Source of the DNA: Nansenia antarctica
Lineage: Eukaryota > Chordata > Actinopteri > Argentiniformes > Microstomatidae
Assembly: GCA_963989245.1 (NCBI GenBank)
Contig: OZ022339.1
Coordinates: forward strand, 94,445,332 to 94,509,331
Length of the DNA: 64,000 nt
Reading direction: 5' to 3'
The position numbers and the translations under genes were made by a program. Position 1 is the stretch's first letter. Each line of letters opens with the position of its first letter. Under the pieces are notes generated by a model. That model was not told where the DNA came from. It did not search any database and worked only from the letters and a program-made list of their open reading frames with translations. Of the stretch, positions 34,366-46,854 are shown in pieces.

Positions 34366-34533
34366 AGGAACAGACTTGAGGGCGGATGTGTCCAGATGGA
34401 TGAAGGCGGTCCATTGTCAGGCATGAAATTGGGCAGCACAGAGGCTCCTTCCTGGCCTGGCTGGGGACAGACCCTCGGAGCACACAGGAAGCGTCTGGCC
34501 TACATTCCCCACAGTGGGGCACTGTGCCAGATG

Positions 34534-34535
<2 letters not shown>

Positions 34536-34606
<71 letters not shown>
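34536..34606. repeat. (CA)n microsatellite
   Basis: About 35 CA units. It forms an inverted pair with the GT tract at 34712-34746. Confidence 0.95.
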
Positions 34607-34607
<1 letters not shown>

Positions 34608-34710
34608 CTTTGATGTTCCATCAACAGCTTCTTCCTTTCCAGCGTGCAAATACATTGTCCAGTGTCAGGTCAGGCAATCACAAAGCCAAGTCACTCTCTG
34701 GAGTTGTTGG

Positions 34711-34711
<1 letters not shown>

Positions 34712-34746
<35 letters not shown>
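34712..34746. repeat. (GT)n microsatellite
   Basis: About 17 GT units, 105 bp from the CA tract upstream. Confidence 0.95.
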
Positions 34747-34747
<1 letters not shown>

Positions 34748-35454
34748 GGGTTGGGTTGGGAGGGGGGCATGCATGAGTGCACACACTTTCTTCCATGCAT
34801 GTGTTTGTGTGTTTTGGACCTATACATGACCTAATATGTCCAAATTAATTCTCCTATAAAAAGATAACTGTCTACTCCTGTGTGTCTATTGATTTATTTG
34901 CTTCTGTTGAATCAATTTTCTGTTTTTCTTTGCATCGTTTGTCATTATAGAGTATCTTAGTGGAATCTGTTTGGATCCACTTCATGATTGGGTTGTCATG
35001 TGTGGATAGTCTGTCCTCAGGGCTCGTCAACTTTCTACTTGTGATATCTTTATTTGGATTGCTCGCCAGTCCTCTGGTAACAGTGTTTGGATGCATCTGC
35101 ATTCTGGCAGATTGTTTTTTCAAAATTCTTTGTGACAAGGTCAGCTAGAACTGAGCTGAATGGTCAGCAAATCATAGCAATGGTCTATGGGGCACATGAA
35201 CATGGAAAGATTCAGGGTGATGCCTCATCTGCATACGGTTGTCTGTCTGTATAAGACTGACAGTCTTCTGAAAGTGGATTGAGGGTCCACACAAAGGAAG
35301 GAATTATTGTTTATCATGGTTGCTTCTCACAAAAGTAAAAGCATTTTTTTTTCAAAAGCATTTTTCCATGATTATCTCCCTCTCTCCCATGATATAGGCC
35401 TATCAAGTAAACTTCACAGGTTCTGTATGAAACAGCCATATTGTCTACTCGGAG

Positions 35455-35585
35455 AGCAGGGGAGGCTGGTGGAGGTAGAATTCGGAGGACGGGCTCATTT
35501 TAATGGATGGAATGGAATGAAGAACATGTCTGATACCACTTCCTCATTCCATTCCATGCATCACAATGAGTCTGTCCTCTGATTT
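35455..35585. repeat. Dispersed repeat 'GGAGGCTGGTGGAGG', copy 1
   Basis: GGGGAGGCTGGTGGAGGTAG is followed by GGAGGACGGGCTCATTTTAA and TGGATGGAATGGAATGAA. A diverged relative is at 57465-57625 (GGAGGCTGGTGGAGG...GAGGACGGGCGCATTGT). The motif reminds me of a repeat abundant in salmonid and pike genomes. Class unknown. Confidence 0.5.
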
Positions 35586-36396
35586 CTGAGAACTTGCTTT
35601 ACTTAATAGGCCTACATCATGAGTAAGGTTTATGTTCTGAACAACGTCATACAATACATGGTTGAGGTGCCCTTGAGAGAGAGGGGGGGAAAGCGAAAGC
35701 AGAAGTGTAGTGAAATGTCTGAGGAGTTTATTAAATGGCCTCCTGTCATAATAGCGAGCATTAGCTAATGGCAAATTTTTCCGTTTGCAAAAGACTCTTA
35801 TGTGTGCATGTTTGTGTTTGTGTGAGCACACCCTGAACGTAATCACAAGAGGAATGTGTCATTAAATGACCAGGACTGGACACCTAACACCTAACACAGC
35901 AGTGGTGCTTTAACTTGTTCTCTGATGTACATTCTGAGGGAGTTCTTGTAGATAGCTGTACTGGCCCTTTAACTCTTACCAAAAGCTTGGTCAAGTGGTT
36001 TGTGTTGTTTGGCTCAGGAAGTAGACTACGGCAGGCTGGATTGGACAAAATAGATTGGACAAAATAAGTATGTGTATAAATGAGGCCGGGCAACACTTAT
36101 GAACGCTTTTTGGAAATGACAGCGCGTTCACTCCATAGTGTACTGTACTGGGGTACGTGGTGTCAAGTAAGCTGTTGTTGAATGCTATTTTTTATTTTAT
36201 TTAAAGGTCCTGACTATACTGGCCCTAAAGGAACATTTCACAATAAGGGGGATAACACAATATAAAAGCAGTCATTTAGATGAGTCATTGTGAAGCTATG
36301 CTTTTCCACAGGTTTTGGAAGTGTGGCGAAGTGGGTTCATAATGCTTTTGGGAAGTGTTTGTTCTTGTCTTCCTCTTCCCCAGGCTGACACCAAGG

Positions 36397-36528
<132 letters not shown>

Positions 36529-37058
36529 GTCATGGAGACTGCATCTGACTCTGCTCTAGTCCCACATTTCCCTCCAGATCTCCAAGCATCCTTTCTGAAC
36601 CACACTTGGTCACCATGGCCCCAGTCTCCAGCTCCTGTCATATTCCAAGTAACAATTAGCCTTGATAGCTAGTACCTGGCTCACGCCTCCATTGTTCTAG
36701 CAGCCCTATTATGATAGCTAACGTCACTGTGAGTCATGGACTGGTTCTGTTGTCCCATTGTGACACAAACAAGCATGAGACAAAAGGAGTGACAAGAAGT
36801 GCTAACGCTCTATGGTAACTATGGTAACCTTTGGTGTCAATGTCATAAACTGAATATATCAATTGATGTATCTTAGAGGTATTTATTTGTAAACATTTAT
36901 TTGTAAACATTAATTTGCCTAGAAGAACTAGAAGCTTAATGGCAGTATGTAGACACAGGTGCAGTGTAAAAGTCAGCTTGTGACCGACAGACAATGTATG
37001 CTGTATCCTATTCTCCTATCGTGTGTTAACCAAGCAACTGCAAAATTACTGTAATGTA

Positions 37059-39531
37059 CAGTGGTGTGCAAAAATGTGGGCACCCCTGGTTTAAATGTCT
37101 GTTACAAACCTGAACACAAAGTTAAACATGACACCTTTCTGCAAATTCTAAAGCAAGGTTTCTTTTTATTTTCATTTTCCTGAGTTCTTAAAAGATAAAA
37201 AAGGAAAAAGGCCCTGTGCAAAAGTTTGGGAACCCTTTTGGATTATTCTTTGTTACCTTTTGAGAAGATGATTACTAAGGCCCAGACCAAGATGATTTAC
37301 TCGTTAGGACTTTCTGAAGTGACTCTACGCCTTCTAAAGTATCCGACTGCGGAGGCTGTTTGTCTGGTGTTAAAAACAATGCGATCCTCTAAACATTTGC
37401 CCAATGATGTCAGAATCAAGATAGTTCACTTCCACCATCAAGGAGAAGGCTACAAAAAAAACTTCAAAATTACTAATTTCCACTGTCAGAAACATCATCA
37501 GAAAATGGAAAATAAATGGAACAATTGAAGTCAAGGCAAGATCTGGAGGACCAAGACAAATTTCAGATAGAATGGCTCGAGATCTGGTGAGAAATGCTCA
37601 GAAGAACCCACACATCACTGCAAAAGAGCTGCAAAAAAGAGTAGCAGACACCGGTCTAGTTGTTCACAGGAACAGCAATACAGTGTACCTTAAACAACAA
37701 AGACCTACATGGCAGAGTTGCCAGAAAGAAGCCTTTCCCTCGACCTCAACACAAAATTATGCGTCTGAAGTATGTAAAAAAAAAACTTGAGAAACCTGAA
37801 GCCTATTGGAACAATGTGCTTTGGACTGACGAAACCAAAATGTTACTTTTTGGCCACAACCAAAGAAGGTATGTTTGGAGAAAAAGGGTGAAGCATATGT
37901 AGAGAAGAACACCTTGCCAACTGTTAAGCAAATGGGAGTGGATCCATTATGCTTTGGGGTTGTGTAGTAGCTGGGGGCACAGGCAATATTGTGCGTGTTG
38001 AAGGAAGAATGGATTCCACCAAATATCAAGTCATTCTAGAGACTAATGTTCGAAGGTCAGTCCAGAAATTGAAGTTGAAGAGAGGTTGGGTATTCCAGCA
38101 AGACAATGGAATGGAATGGAATGGAATGGAATGGACTTTATTTGTCATTGCTACAGTACAGGTACCAAACAACGAAATTTAGGAGGGGTGGCTCCCCTGG
38201 TGTTAGGAAAGGGGAAAAAAAAAAACATTTGAGAAAAAAGCATAAAAGCATAAAATCACAAGAAGGTACTGCACAGATAGTCAACTAGGGTTGTCATATT
38301 GCACAAAGAGTATTTTTTCACATTATTTTAAAGTGTCGCAGTTTGCAGGCTTGTACATGTTTGTGCCTCAGCACTAGCTGCCATACAATCCGTCCGGACT
38401 GTCCTGGGCCCAGAACTTAGGCCTTTTCTGTGTTCAGGGCCTTGACGGCCCTGTGGTAGAAGCAGTCCTTCAGTCTGTTTGTCTTAGCGGCCGGGGTCCT
38501 GTACCTCCTGTTCGAGGGCAGCTTGACAAAGTGTACGTGCCCAGGGTGGGTCGGGTCCCTGGAGATCTTGGAGGCCCTCCTGAGACAGCGTGTGTTGTAC
38601 AGCTCCTCCAGAGAGGGGAGGGGGGCGCCGGTGATCTTCTGTGCTGTTCTCACGACTCTCTGTAGCGCGTTTCTCTCCGCTGTTGTGCAGCTGTGGAACC
38701 AGTTGGAGATGCCGAAGGTGAGGATGCTCTCCACTGCGCCGTGGTAGAAGGCCACCAGTATCTCCTGCTTGTTGTGTTCTTTCCTGAGGCATCTCAGGGT
38801 GTATAGCCGCTGTTGTGCCCTCTTGATGGTGCCTTTTGTGTTGTCCTTCCAGGCCAGGTCATCCCGCATGTTGTGTCCCAGGAATCGGAGGGTTGAGACT
38901 CTCTCCACGCTCTCTCCGTCGATGAGCAGGGGCTGGATCTCGGACTTTTTCCTCCTGAAGTCTACGATGAATTCCTGGGTCTTTGACTTGTTTAGCAGCA
39001 GGTTGTTAACCTTGCACAGCTTGCTCAGTTGCTCTACCTACACAATGACCCGAAGCATACCTCAAAATCAACCATGAAGTACCTCCAGGAAAGACGGATG
39101 AAGGTTTTGGAATGGCCATCACAGTCCCCAGACTTGAATTTTATTGAAGATCTGTGGAGAGGTCTCAAACATGTTGTGTATACAAGTAGGTATGCAATAT
39201 TTCTGAGTTAGAGGTGTTCTGCCAGGAAGAATGGGGAAAATTTCAAAAAACAAGAATTGCAACTCTTAGCTGGCTACAGGAAGCGTTTGCAAGCTGTTAT
39301 ACGGTAGTTGCCCGAGGAGGAGTTCCCAAATGTTTTGCATAAAGCCTTTTTCCTTGTTTTATTATTTTGTAAAATTGATTTAATATTTAATAAAAAATGA
39401 ATCTTGCTTTAAAATGTGATGAAATGTGTTTAACTTTGTACCATTTAGAGGTTAGGTTTGCTTCTTTTCACTTAGATATTAATTGTAAAAGGCATTTTGA
39501 CTAGTGGTGCCCACATTTTTGCACCCCACTG
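37059..39531 (+). mobile_element. Tc1 family A transposon, both ends present, split by a LINE
   Basis: The left end CAGTGGTGTGCAAAAATGTG and right end TTTTTGCACCCCACTG are inverted repeats and lie between TA dinucleotides (37057-37058 and 39532-39533), the Tc1/mariner target site. Without the 0.93-kb insertion the element is about 1.54 kb, normal for Tc1. Transposase pieces run on the + strand: DNA-binding region (37411-37528), WTDETKMLLFGHNQRRYVW with the first catalytic Asp (37822-37890), VFQQDN with the second (38089-38108), and after the insertion NDPKHTSKS...SPDLNFIEDLW with the catalytic Glu (39045-39160). Frameshifts (near 37460, 37530 and 37740) show it is inactive. Confidence 0.88.
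38109..39041 (-). mobile_element. 5'-truncated LINE inserted in the Tc1 transposase
   Basis: On the minus strand the frame 38908-38417 reads ERVSTLRFLGHNMRDDLAW, then KRAQQRLYTLRCLRKEHNK, FYHGAVESILTFGISNW and ALQRVVRTAQKITGAPLPSL, ending in RLKDCFYHRAVKALNTEKA. This is the region after the reverse transcriptase catalytic domain in fish non-LTR retrotransposons of the L2/CR1/Rex type. The 3' end is AAATTTCGTTGTTTGGTACC...ATGACAAATAAAG followed by (CCATT)n. ACAATG occurs at 38103-38108 and again at 39042-39047, consistent with a 6-bp target duplication. The insertion falls exactly between codons for QQDN and DPKH of the host element. Confidence 0.85.
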
Positions 39532-39612
39532 TAGGTTAGTTTCAGCCTTTTTTCGCTGACATGTTTCCTGTGAACGAACAATTTGAATAAACAATTAACC
39601 ATTTCCTATGAT

Positions 39613-39657
<45 letters not shown>
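39613..39657. repeat. (CA)n microsatellite
   Basis: About 22 CA units just downstream of the Tc1 element. Confidence 0.95.
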
Positions 39658-39661
<4 letters not shown>

Positions 39662-40287
39662 ACTCCCTGCCATATGGCCTCTGATCCTCCCCTCCTCCTT
39701 GGCAGTTAACTTCACTACTCTGCTGCCGTGGCAGAGAACTTTGCCAGACCAGCCTTGGCAGCAGCAGCCTGAGCCTCCCACTCCCCCTGCAGAGCAGCCT
39801 CTGTAGACATGATGCTGATGCCCACCCTGCAGAGAACACTACAGAGAAACAGTGAGCTCCCTCCCTCTGATACGCTGCCGATACGCGTGCGATCTTGTGC
39901 GATTCACTGCGGATGTTGTGCTGTGCCTGTGCTTAATCACCTTATGTAACATTTGTCATGGTTCGTTGTCTAAGGCGAATTGCTCCGGGTGACTATTGCT
40001 TTCACAGACACGACAGTATATATTCGCCGAGAATTGTGTCAACGCTTGGTTGTGATTTGATTTGAACAGTTTGGATGGATGGATCAATAGTGGAGGGGTA
40101 TACATACACACGTTGTGATCTCAAAACAGTTCAGAAGTTCTTGCACACATGAAGAAATGACTTCAGGGAGAAGGGAAGGGAAAAGAAAATGTGTTTCTAC
40201 AAATGTGATCCTCTGAGTAGAGACCTATTAGAGAGATCAGACAACCAACACACTTATAGACACTCAACACACATACACACTTTTACT

Positions 40288-40972
40288 TGAATGAATGAAT
40301 GAATGAATGAATGAATGGTCTTTATTGTCATTGCTATAGTACATGTACCAAACAACGAAATTTGGGAGGGGTGGCTCCCCTGGTGCTAGGAAAGAGAAAA
40401 AAAAAACAAAAAAAACAAGAAGGGAAAGGAGCTAGTTTACATAAATAAAGGCTATGTACACTATCCACTATACTATACTGTACAGATAAAACGACTAGGG
40501 TTGTCATATTGCACATAGTGTTATTGCACATTCATTAAAGTGTCGCAGTTTGCAGGCTTGAAATGTACACATTTGTGCCTCAGCACTACACCTGATTTTT
40601 TCAATCCAGCAGCTGCCATCAATCCGTCCAGACTGTCCAGGGCCCAGAACCTCTCTCTCCGCTGTTGTGCAGCTGGAGAACCAGTTGCAGATGCCGTAGG
40701 TGAGGATGCTCTCCACTGCGCCGCGGTAGAAGGTCACCAGTATCTCCTGCTTGCCTTCCTGAGGACTCTCAGGGTGTATAGCCGCTGTTGTGCCCTCTTG
40801 ATGGTGGCTTTTGTGTTGTCCTTCCAGGTCAGGTCATCCCGCATGTGCATCCCCAGGAATCGGAGGGTTGAGACTCTCTCCACGCTCTCTCCGTCGATGA
40901 GCAGGGGCTGGACCTCAGATTTTTTCCTCCTGAAGTCCACGATGATTTCCTAGGTCTTTGACTGGAAGCACA
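40288..40972 (-). pseudogene. Second LINE copy of the same family, internally deleted
   Basis: The 3' end (ATTCATTC repeats, then CAATGACAATAAAGACC and AAATTTCGTTGTTTGG) and the coding part (40940-40734, DFRRKKSEVQPLLIDGESVE...RFLGMHMRDDLTWKDNTK) match the insertion at 38109-39041. About 270 bp between the 'GGGCCCAGAAC' and 'TCTCTCCGCTGTTGTGCAG' segments are missing, joining the frame to the 3' UTR. It is 5'-truncated at 40972 and the tail is (TGAA)n rather than (GGAAT)n. Confidence 0.8.
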
Positions 40973-41445
40973 ATGAGCCATTGAAAGTGTTTCAGAGGTC
41001 TTACAGGTGACCTGATCTGGTGACCATAAAGATTGAATGCATCGCAGCAGCGGTCATATGAATATGTTTCAGTCAAACAAATGCGTTTTGTCGTTCGGAA
41101 ACGTGTTCGTTTGACAGCTGCTGCACTGCAGTAAAAGACTTACAGTAGATTCTAGTTATGCAGCGCAGATTTTCTTTTCTTTACTGATGAGACACGGACG
41201 GTTACATTACACACAACCTCTCACACCATGATCAGTGAGATGCAGGGGAGGAGGAGTACACCAGCTGAGATTTGGACCTTGCAGCCGGCCGGTACCAGAC
41301 AGCTAGGACCAGTCAGCCCTCCCTGAGGAGGTACAGACCAGGAACAGACACTTAACTGAGCCAGCAATAAGTTCCCTTTGCTACCTTCAGGGGGCACGCA
41401 TGTTCCCTTTATAAAGCTGTTTTGCAGCCTGGAATGGAGTAAACC

Positions 41446-41501
41446 AACTCACACATGCACACACGCACGCACACAGACACACACACGCACACGCACACAC
41501 A
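41446..41501. repeat. Imperfect (CA)n
   Basis: ACACACGCACGC-type alternating tract of about 55 bp. Confidence 0.85.
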
Positions 41502-41841
41502 CGCTAATCTGTGATTTAGATTCATTTGTTTATGACTGTATTTATTTGTATCCCCAGCAGATTGCTGGTGAGTCTGAGCAGCTTGTTTCTCTTTCTCTCC
41601 CACTCGGAGGATCAGTCCTCCATCACACCATTCTCTCTCTCTCACAGATCATCAGCCCCATTGGGATTAGTCTAGACCAGGTGCTGCTGGCCCATCTGCC
41701 AACCTCTAAGAGAGAGGGAGAGGGAGAGAGAAAAGAGAGAGTGGTAGTGAGGGAGGGGGGTACATGGGGAACAGAGGATAAAGTCATGGGAGTAAAAGAA
41801 TACAGTTAAACACTGGGAAAGAGGGATAGAGGTGAATGAGT

Positions 41842-41863
41842 GTGCGTGTGTGTGTGTGTGTGC

Positions 41864-41897
<34 letters not shown>
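41842..41897. repeat. (GT)n microsatellite
   Basis: GT repeats with a GCGCGT centre. Confidence 0.95.
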
Positions 41898-41900
<3 letters not shown>

Positions 41901-42229
41901 ACCTGTGGTGCAGTCTTAGTCATTTCTATCGTTTAAAAAAAATAAAAAAATCTTACCATTCTTTTTGGAGGCATTTACGAAATGTGCAATAACCACATCA
42001 ACCATCCAAACTGTACCCCGCCATTTACCCAAGGATAACTTATGAGCTGATCAGTGTGTCTGTAGCTGTGTGTCTGTACTGTAACAGTAGGCTCAGACTG
42101 TGGTGAGAATGGGTGTAATAGGAGCTACCACCTGACTGCTGTCCAACCCTGATTTGCTCAAGCACGCTGCGCAGAGAAATCGAATTCTCTGAATAATGAA
42201 TGGTCCCATCGATCTCTGGTGCATGCTTC

Positions 42230-42670
42230 AGCTCTTTATCTCTCTTGTTCTCTTTCGCTTTACCCTTCTCTACCGTTCTTTACCCGAAATCTACCCTTTT
42301 CTTTTGTTCTTCCTCTCTGCCGCTTTTTATCATTCCCTCGCCTTTCTTCTCCTTTTCCCCCCCTTGCTTTCTTTCTCTCCCCCATCCTCCTCCCATGTGT
42401 CTTTCCCCCGTCCCCTCCCTCTCGTTCTACCCTTCCCTCCCCTCTCCCTCCCTCTGATCTCTGAAATTGTGCTCTCTTTTTCTTCACACACTGACACACA
42501 TTTCGAAATCGATGACCTACATTACAGTAAACTCATGCTTCATGCTCTCTGAGAGTGCAGTCTTCTGGCTTCTTAGTGTTATTCTCTTTCTCTCTCCATC
42601 TATGTCTGTCTCTCTCTCTTTCTATATATATATATATCTGTCTCTCTCTCTGTCTCTCTCTCTCTCTTCA
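42230..42670. repeat. Polypyrimidine-rich block
   Basis: Long stretches of C/T on the + strand (42236-42480 are almost pure pyrimidine with few exceptions), then CT repeats and a short (TA)n near 42624-42637. The overlapping frames at 42196-42793 come only from base composition. Confidence 0.75.
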
Positions 42671-43276
42671 TTGTTCTGTTACATGTTGCCAACCGGAACT
42701 GCAGTATTCGATCAATATAGTACTGAACACAGCAACACGTGTCCCTATATCCGTCCCGTCCCCCGCCCCTTCCCCCATCCACTCTACCGCTGAGCATTCA
42801 CGGAAAGAAAGAAACGATGTATTTATAACCTCTTCTCTGCCTCCTGACAGCATGTGGCACCCCAATGGCCAATTTCTTAATAATAACTCACTCTAACGCA
42901 TGTGTCCATAATGCTTTGTGAGGCTCATGGAGCATACTTGCGGCACAGTTGCCGCTTCCCCTCCTCTCTCTAGTTGTTAGTCAACCAGCCAGTCCTCTCG
43001 CCCCAGGGGCATGGAGGTGACACAGCAGAGACAGCGCGTGCCTGGGGGGTGTCAGGCCCACGCTGCATACGTACTCACTCATTCAACATCTTTCTGGTAC
43101 ATTGTGTGGGTATGGACCGGTCTTGGGACTGGCAACTGCAGTGATCATGTTCATAGACAGAGTTCATATTGGTCGTTTTGAATTAAGATTAAGGATTGAA
43201 GATTAGGTCAAATTGTGTTTATGTTTGACTTTTTGGGGAGGGGGAATAAGTTGAACAGTCAATTACCAGTGATTAC

Positions 43277-43288
43277 CCCCCTCCCCCT

Positions 43289-43328
<40 letters not shown>

Positions 43329-43351
43329 CCCTCACTCTCTCTATCTCTCTG
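43277..43351. repeat. (CT)n microsatellite
   Basis: CT tract preceded by CCCCCTCCCC. Confidence 0.9.
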
Positions 43352-43804
43352 GTGGGTTAATGTTCCAGGCCCCATACAGAGAGGAGACGTGTGTCCCTCC
43401 TATGAAAGCAAGCGAGATCCCTTGAACTTGTTATGGATAACCTGTTAAAAGCCTATTTCTGGGCCCTCTGTTACCTACAGGGAGAATAATAAAAAGGAGA
43501 GATGAAGCTTAGAGGTTCGGTCTGCTTCTCCCATGCTGTCACTGCAGCTTTTCTAGGCCACGCTGTTGAATTTCACACAGCTTTGCCACCTGACTGTGTC
43601 CTGGAGTGTACTTGTAAGCTCTGAGGCGACACCCTGCATTCTTATGGTTTGTGGTTTGTACATCGGCCCTACAATACTGCACCCATGTAATGTGCTGATT
43701 CAACGACTCCTCTGCTGGCTTCAAAGTCATTGAGTCATTGCATTACTCTCATACACCCTAATGGAAGTGAGACTGCCGACCTATGATCGAAAGAATGTCC
43801 ATGT

Positions 43805-44300
43805 AATGTAATGTTTTTGAGTGTTCCTACTATTACTACGTAGTAGGAATATTATTGTTATTGGTGGTATACTTCTTATTATTCTTTTCCCCCGCTTTTG
43901 TCAAATAGCTCAAAAAGTCCAAAAGACCAAAAATGCTATAAATGTGCATGCCACAACTAGAGAGCATCAGTAACTATGGCAGAAAGAATGACCATGATTT
44001 GACCATAGGTGGCACTATAATAACAAATAGAAAATCAAGTAACTTCACAATGCTGGCATTTCTACCCCGTTGTATGAAAATGTATGAAACTTGGTAGGTA
44101 CATATGTGTCTTTCCTCATGGGGAACATATTTGCCTCAAGAACCCATAAAGTCTGCCATGATAGATTTTTCTGCAGGTGGAAAATGTGGGCAAACTTATA
44201 AAACATTCCCTTAAAATCAACGGTAGGCCTAAGTCAGATTGGTCCGAAATTGTATATGAACATGCGTGAACATGCACATCTCTCTATAGGGTGTTAAAGG
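43805..44300. repeat. Probable dispersed repeat, class unknown
   Basis: TTATTCTTTTCCCCCGCTTT followed by AGCTCAAAAAGTCCAAAAG, 'GGTGGCACTATAATAAC' and 'ATGAAACTTGGTAGGTACAT' is the word set of an abundant fish repeat that I recall but cannot classify. No open frame. Confidence 0.35.
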
Positions 44301-46179
44301 ATAAGAGATCCATTTAAAGATATATATATATATATAGATAAGAACAATGTTCAAATGCTCTGAGAATCTGCCCTGCTACGTCAATATTTATGGCAGTCGA
44401 CAGGCTGATAGAGGGCACTACAATGTGTTACTATGTCGAAGCATCTGAAGATATCTAAAAAAACAAGGACATTACAGATGTTTGAAATTTTCTATGTTTG
44501 ACATTTTTAACATTTTCGACACGTCTATGATGTAATGACGGTCCTCCTCCCCTCCTCCATCTTTTATGAAGACAGAGGTTGCAGGTTGCAATTAGCTAGC
44601 TATGTTTTCTGTCCAGCCTTTTCAATTTGAACCTGAGCGCAGCAAGGAGGACAGCAGAGAGACATTACATAAAATGTCGATCAAAATGAAGACGATCCGA
44701 GAGGTGAGGAGGCGCGAGTGGGACATAATTGCTGGTGTCTGTGCAGCAACTGTCAACCAATGCCAACCGAGATGGAGAGTGTAAACAAACTTGTTTACAG
44801 AGCACAGATTTCTGTCCGCAGCTGTTCAAGGCGAGTTGACATTATCAAACTATCGCTTTGTGATAAAGCGTAGTCTTCTTACCTGTGAGCTCTTTCATTA
44901 GCGGTGGTCGATTAAACGCCTCCATGCATCTTCGGAAAAGTGGCGAGAACAAAGACGCGCATCTTTATGCAGTTGGGTTCGTCCACATGCATCTTCCCAC
45001 TGCTTTCTCCTCTTCCGCTCATCCACTAACCTTGTCTTTGCCTCTATGCTGTATATTGATTCCATTCAGCTTAACATTATATATCGGTCACAAATAGCCT
45101 ACACAGACAACTTTACTCTGGTTAATATACCTTAACATACTCTATAAATATATTGAAAACATATACCTCCCATGTCTGATGCATCTTGGCACTACAATGT
45201 TACCATGTTGAAGCATTTCCAGATATAAAAAAAACAGGCCTTTGAAACGTTACCATTTTGGCTAAAAGCTAAGGTTAATGCTAATATAGCACTTTAAAAC
45301 TCATCTTCTCATGACCGCTTTACCTGATTCAGTCAGATGGGGGTGGCATACTATGCTAGGCTTGCAGAATATAGTGTAAGCACATAAGTTTAAGTAGTGA
45401 AATGCTTGACATAAACTATACAACATGGTCATTAACTGGGGAAGGTTAATCCACAATGCATTTTCGTATGTCCGCTTAGTGTATATTATCATCATAGCAT
45501 AGTAGCCTATGTATATCAGGCCATAATTAGGTGACTGGTACCTTACAGGCCCGTGGTCCTTGGGTACTTCATAATATCATAGCTTAGTATATTATGACTT
45601 CAACTTGGCCCATATTAGGTTAGTGATCTACCCCCCTGTCTATATATCTGTAGGAACACGCCCCATTGCCGCTTGCGGTTATATATTTTTTTTATTATTG
45701 TTTGCGGCCTCAGCAAACATCTGTATCTGTGATTGTGTTTCAATCAGATTTGCTGGGTGTGAAACCATGTTTGAAGACCCGGCTGTGTTGGTGGTAAACT
45801 AATACATGGAGTTGAAGGATTAATACCTCAGCACTGGGTGAAAGGAATACTGTGGCTAAATTATTTAGCTCTGGACTCTTAAGTCAGAGGAACCTAATAC
45901 ACCATATACAACAGCCATACTTTTATCAAGCCAGTTCAGTTACTGCCTCACAAACCTTCAAGTTATCCTCGTAAACCATTTTGAACGTTCTGGAATTGAT
46001 CAACCTGGTTTGAAGTGTAAGGGTCGATTTGGACAGTTGATTTGGTAATTTGGCATACCATGTCTGTATGTTTCTATCTTTTAACTGTGCTGGAAATGCT
46101 TGGATGTGTGCCGCTGTCTGTCATGTGTGTTCTATTGTTTTTAACATGTAACCTGGTTTCTTTTCAGCCCCTACCCCCC
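44301..46179. other. Intergenic, nothing recognised
   Basis: I see no gene, clear transposon end or microsatellite beyond a short (TA)n near 44320-44334. The short frame at 44602-44784 (MFSVQPFQFEPERSKEDS) has no match that I know and no splice context. Confidence 0.5.
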
Positions 46180-46290
46180 TTCCCCCCAAGAGGCTTTTGT
46201 CTTTTGCCAGGCCGCCAATGTAAATAAGAATGAGCTCTTATTGGCCTGCCTGGTTAAATAAAGGTTAAATAAAATCAATAAAATAAATAT
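46180..46290 (+). repeat. LINE/SINE 3' tail 'GGTTAAATAAAGG'
   Basis: AATGTAAATAAGAATGAGCT continues to CTTATTGGCCTGCCTGG and ends GTTAAATAAAGGTTAAATAA, a tail found at the end of many fish retroposons. The body is not present. Confidence 0.5.
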
Positions 46291-46822
46291 CATTGAGAGG
46301 TGCTATGTAACATAACCCATTCCCGATTAATAATCTCTGCTAGATCCATTTGAATCCTAATAATACTGAATGTGTTCTGCAGATATGCCCAGCAATATAC
46401 AGTCGTCAGCAACGACGAGTGTACCTCAGCACATTCACATCCACAGTCACTTTTGTTTTCTTGCTGTATTTCTGTGTCACAGGAAGGGAAAAAACATTAA
46501 ACAAAAAGTACAGTACAGTAATTGCTTTTGAAGCTTGCATCCTGTCAGAAGAAAGGGGGGGAGGCGGGGCCTGGTGATGGGGGGAGAAGAAAGAGTTTGG
46601 CTGGCGAGGAAGGTTAGCCTGATCTTAATTGAAGAGTGGAGCTGTGGCATTTGGGATTACTGAGGGGCTTTGCCTAAGATTCAATTGCAACCGTTTAATG
46701 GTGAGAAAAGAGCAGAGAGAGAGAGAGAGAGAATGAGAGGGGGGCTCTTTCATGCATTGATCTCTCCATCATTGAGAACACAATTTAAGTACACTGGAAC
46801 AATGTTCTAGTTGCTTTACTAC

Positions 46823-46825
<3 letters not shown>

Positions 46826-46854
<29 letters not shown>

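Noticed and set aside
42196..42552. Leu/Phe/Ser-rich frames resembling membrane segments
   Set aside because: They result from a polypyrimidine tract. There is no initiation context or homology.
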